Of a stretch of DNA of 64,000 nt, positions 62,400 to 64,000 are shown one piece after another. The notes under the pieces are model-generated. The model did not search any database and was not told where the DNA came from. It saw only the letters and a program-made list of their open reading frames with translations. This stretch comes from Limnohabitans_A sp048020265. Lineage in GTDB: Bacteria > Pseudomonadota > Gammaproteobacteria > Burkholderiales > Burkholderiaceae_C. Numbering within the stretch: position 1 is the stretch's first letter; each line of letters begins with the position of its first letter. The DNA lies in contig NZ_CP171843.1 of assembly GCF_048020265.1 (NCBI RefSeq), positions 2,852,001 through 2,916,000 of the forward strand. Direction: 5' to 3'. Made by a program: the position numbers and the translations under genes.

Positions 62400-63686
62400 A
62401 TGATTAACAAAAAATTGATGTTGCCTGTTGCTGGTTTACTCTTAAGTATTCCCTTCGCTCATGCTGTTGATGTTGGTCCTTTCACAATTACAGGATTCGC
62501 AAAAGCTGAGTACAGTCAGTCAAGCAACCAGTGCGTCAATTGCCAGTTTGCTCCCAATGAAGACAGGCAACGACCATGGGCTGATCCAACATCACTGGGA
62601 ATGCCATATGGCACAAATGATGGTGGTATGACCTTATTTCAGCCATACCTGGGTACCAAAGAATTTAATCTTGGAAGCGGTTTCAAGATCAAAGGTCTGC
62701 TGAGCCAGCGTTGGCGTGATGGTAAGGAAGACATACCGGGTATTCTTTATGAAAAAAATGCAACGGTGTCCCACGAAGATTACGGTTTGCTTCAAATTGG
62801 CGCGTTCCCAACAAGAGGTTGGAGTACAGCTGACTATCCTTATGGCACAAGTTTGGGTATTGCCGATGCTTGGGCTTCCAGTGGTGCAGGTTATGGCCTT
62901 TTGACCCAAGCAATTCGATATGGATCTCCATTGATGGATGTGGCCGGTGGTGATCTTTATTTGGAAGCCACATACGATGGTGGTGACTCAAAAGCCAAAG
63001 TGCGCAAGCCCGCTTTTTATGAGTTGCATGCCAAGTACGTCAAAGGTCCTTGGATGTTGGATGCTGTAGCTCAGTCCTCAAAGAATGGACAAGCCGTGGC
63101 ATGGGGGCACGCACCATTTATTGGGGTAACCACAACAGAACCTTACGACGGAAATTTAGTTGACGGTAACAAGCAATCGATTTTGATGTTGATGACACGC
63201 TACCAATTCAACGCCAAAACAGATTTGTATGCAGGGATTCGCCACAACCGTTGGAGTGGTTCAAAGGCCGTTGTAACAGGTGACAGTACGTCTGGTCTTT
63301 TGTGGAGCAATATGTTCAACGTCGATAGCGTGGATGCTAATACGGGCAATGCTTACAGCGCCAGTTCGACCGACATCAGCTTGGGTGCAGTTTACAGATT
63401 TGCACCAAAATGGAATATCAATACGGGTATGGTTTATCTGGGGAAAGCCAGCACAAAAAATCCGATTGAGCGCGGCCAATCTAACACCATGTTACTCAAC
63501 ACCGTTGGAGTGGGTTACGAAATTCAACCCGGTTTCTCAGTTTACGGTTTTGCAGGCACCGTCAACTTCGGGAAGAAGGGCTTAGCGCCACTTAGCATGC
63601 CAGGTCATGCAGCATTTACAGGCGTGGACTCACGAATTGCCAAGTCAGGTAATTGGTTGGGGGCAGGGCTTGTTTATACCTTCTAA
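62400..63686 (+). CDS. Outer-membrane porin-like protein
   Basis: A 428-residue beta-barrel-type protein with a signal peptide (cleavage near AHA-VD). The C-terminal residue is Phe (GAGLVYTF), the usual signature for BAM assembly, and alternating hydrophobic strands occupy the rest. GGAG precedes ATG 62400. Position between a binding lipoprotein and a GH16 enzyme suggests that it lets glucan fragments cross the outer membrane. The subfamily is not recognised. Confidence 0.8.
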   Translation: MINKKLMLPVAGLLLSIPFAHAVDVGPFTITGFAKAEYSQSSNQCVNCQFAPNEDRQRPWADPTSLGMPYGTNDGGMTLFQPYLGTKEFNLGSGFKIKGLLSQRWRDGKEDIPGILYEKNATVSHEDYGLLQIGAFPTRGWSTADYPYGTSLGIADAWASSGAGYGLLTQAIRYGSPLMDVAGGDLYLEATYDGGDSKAKVRKPAFYELHAKYVKGPWMLDAVAQSSKNGQAVAWGHAPFIGVTTTEPYDGNLVDGNKQSILMLMTRYQFNAKTDLYAGIRHNRWSGSKAVVTGDSTSGLLWSNMFNVDSVDANTGNAYSASSTDISLGAVYRFAPKWNINTGMVYLGKASTKNPIERGQSNTMLLNTVGVGYEIQPGFSVYGFAGTVNFGKKGLAPLSMPGHAAFTGVDSRIAKSGNWLGAGLVYTF

Positions 63687-64000
63687 CAGACTGAGATTGG
63701 TTTATGCAGTAAGCGCGTTGTCTGTTCTGGTGGCGTGTGGTGGCAGCGGTGATAAGCTTTCGCCAACGCCATCAGCATTGACTTTAACCAAGCCTGCTAA
63801 CTATGTCCTGAAGTGGTCAGATGACTTCCACATGGATGGAGCTCTAGGTTCCGCATGGACCTACGACCTGGGCTCACCGGTGTTGGATGGAGGTGGCGTT
63901 TGGGGTAACAACGAACGGCAGTTTTACACCAGTGATTCCAGCAATGTTTTTGTGAGCAATGGTTTGTTGACCATACAGCCGGCGAGGATAGATCCAACGA
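63670..64000 (+). CDS. GH16-type glucanase lipoprotein, 5' part only
   Basis: An open frame reads through the right edge. A lipoprotein signal (VSALSVLVACGGSG, lipobox LVAC) leads to a WSDDFHMDGALGSAWTYDLG block and WGNNERQFYTSDSSNVFV, both typical of the N-terminal part of GH16 laminarinases/licheninases. The catalytic ExDxxE motif lies beyond the window. The start is uncertain: TTG 63670 (overlapping the porin end) gives a basic n-region, TTG 63697 gives a shorter one. It probably makes oligosaccharides from beta-1,3-glucan at the cell surface. Confidence 0.8.
   Translation, partial: MFIPSNRLRLVYAVSALSVLVACGGSGDKLSPTPSALTLTKPANYVLKWSDDFHMDGALGSAWTYDLGSPVLDGGGVWGNNERQFYTSDSSNVFVSNGLLTIQPARIDPT

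Noticed and set aside
1..64000. tRNA, rRNA, CRISPR array, insertion sequence or prophage
   Set aside because: No cloverleaf T-loop, no regularly spaced repeats and no transposase or integrase frame were seen; the accessory region is the glucan locus and it shows no transposition ends.

Overview
The window reads as a stretch of a betaproteobacterial chromosome, most likely a freshwater Comamonadaceae (Limnohabitans/Rhodoferax-like). This is inferred from the protein families, the mnmG-rsmG-parA-hydrolase-parB gene order and the moderately GC-rich, densely packed genes. No database search was possible. It holds about 55 protein genes, many with ATGA start/stop overlaps. No rRNA, tRNA, CRISPR array or insertion sequence was seen.

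Left part (1-17.9 kb): a partial glnE diverges from yhdP. yhdP starts a tightly coupled run to a PAS histidine kinase, a FixJ-type regulator and an NlpC/P60 lipoprotein. Then come mltA with a tiny divergent membrane gene, a YkgJ cysteine-cluster protein, a class II aldolase, an old yellow enzyme and a hemerythrin. A copper module follows (copA divergent from copZ, with a Met/His-rich Spy-like protein), then DUF2189 and DUF2788 membrane proteins.

Chromosome-maintenance part (17.9-36.3 kb): the gap before minC carries three perfect DnaA boxes, a CTA-trinucleotide run resembling DnaA-trios and an AT-rich segment, so it is a candidate replication origin. minCDE follows. After an indolepyruvate oxidoreductase with a divergent Lrp-type regulator, a glutamate dehydrogenase and a GNAT enzyme comes mnmG-rsmG with four parS-like sites, two LysE exporters, parA-hydrolase-parB, and two tandem hybrid histidine kinases starting directly behind parB.

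Metabolic part (36.3-53.1 kb): a D-lactate-dehydrogenase-type flavoprotein, cobalamin adenosyltransferase, acetoacetyl-CoA synthetase, a long-form DapD, and an operon of HIBADH-like dehydrogenase, NIPSNAP, Bug-type binding protein and GlcG-like protein. Then AcuI-type reductase, a DMT transporter, PhoD phosphatase, TetR, universal stress protein, metallophosphoesterase and LysR with a divergent small membrane protein.

Right part (53.1-64 kb): a beta-1,3-glucan (laminarin-type) utilisation locus. It has an ABC sugar importer, GH1 beta-glucosidase, UgpC-type ATPase and GH81 endo-beta-1,3-glucanase. A second unit has a lipoprotein, an outer-membrane porin and a GH16 lipoprotein cut by the window edge. 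Both units carry LacI-family-like palindromes (TGAAAGCGCTTTCA) near their starts, so they are probably co-regulated. The expected flow is extracellular or surface cleavage (GH16/GH81), porin entry, ABC uptake of oligosaccharides and cytoplasmic hydrolysis to glucose (GH1).
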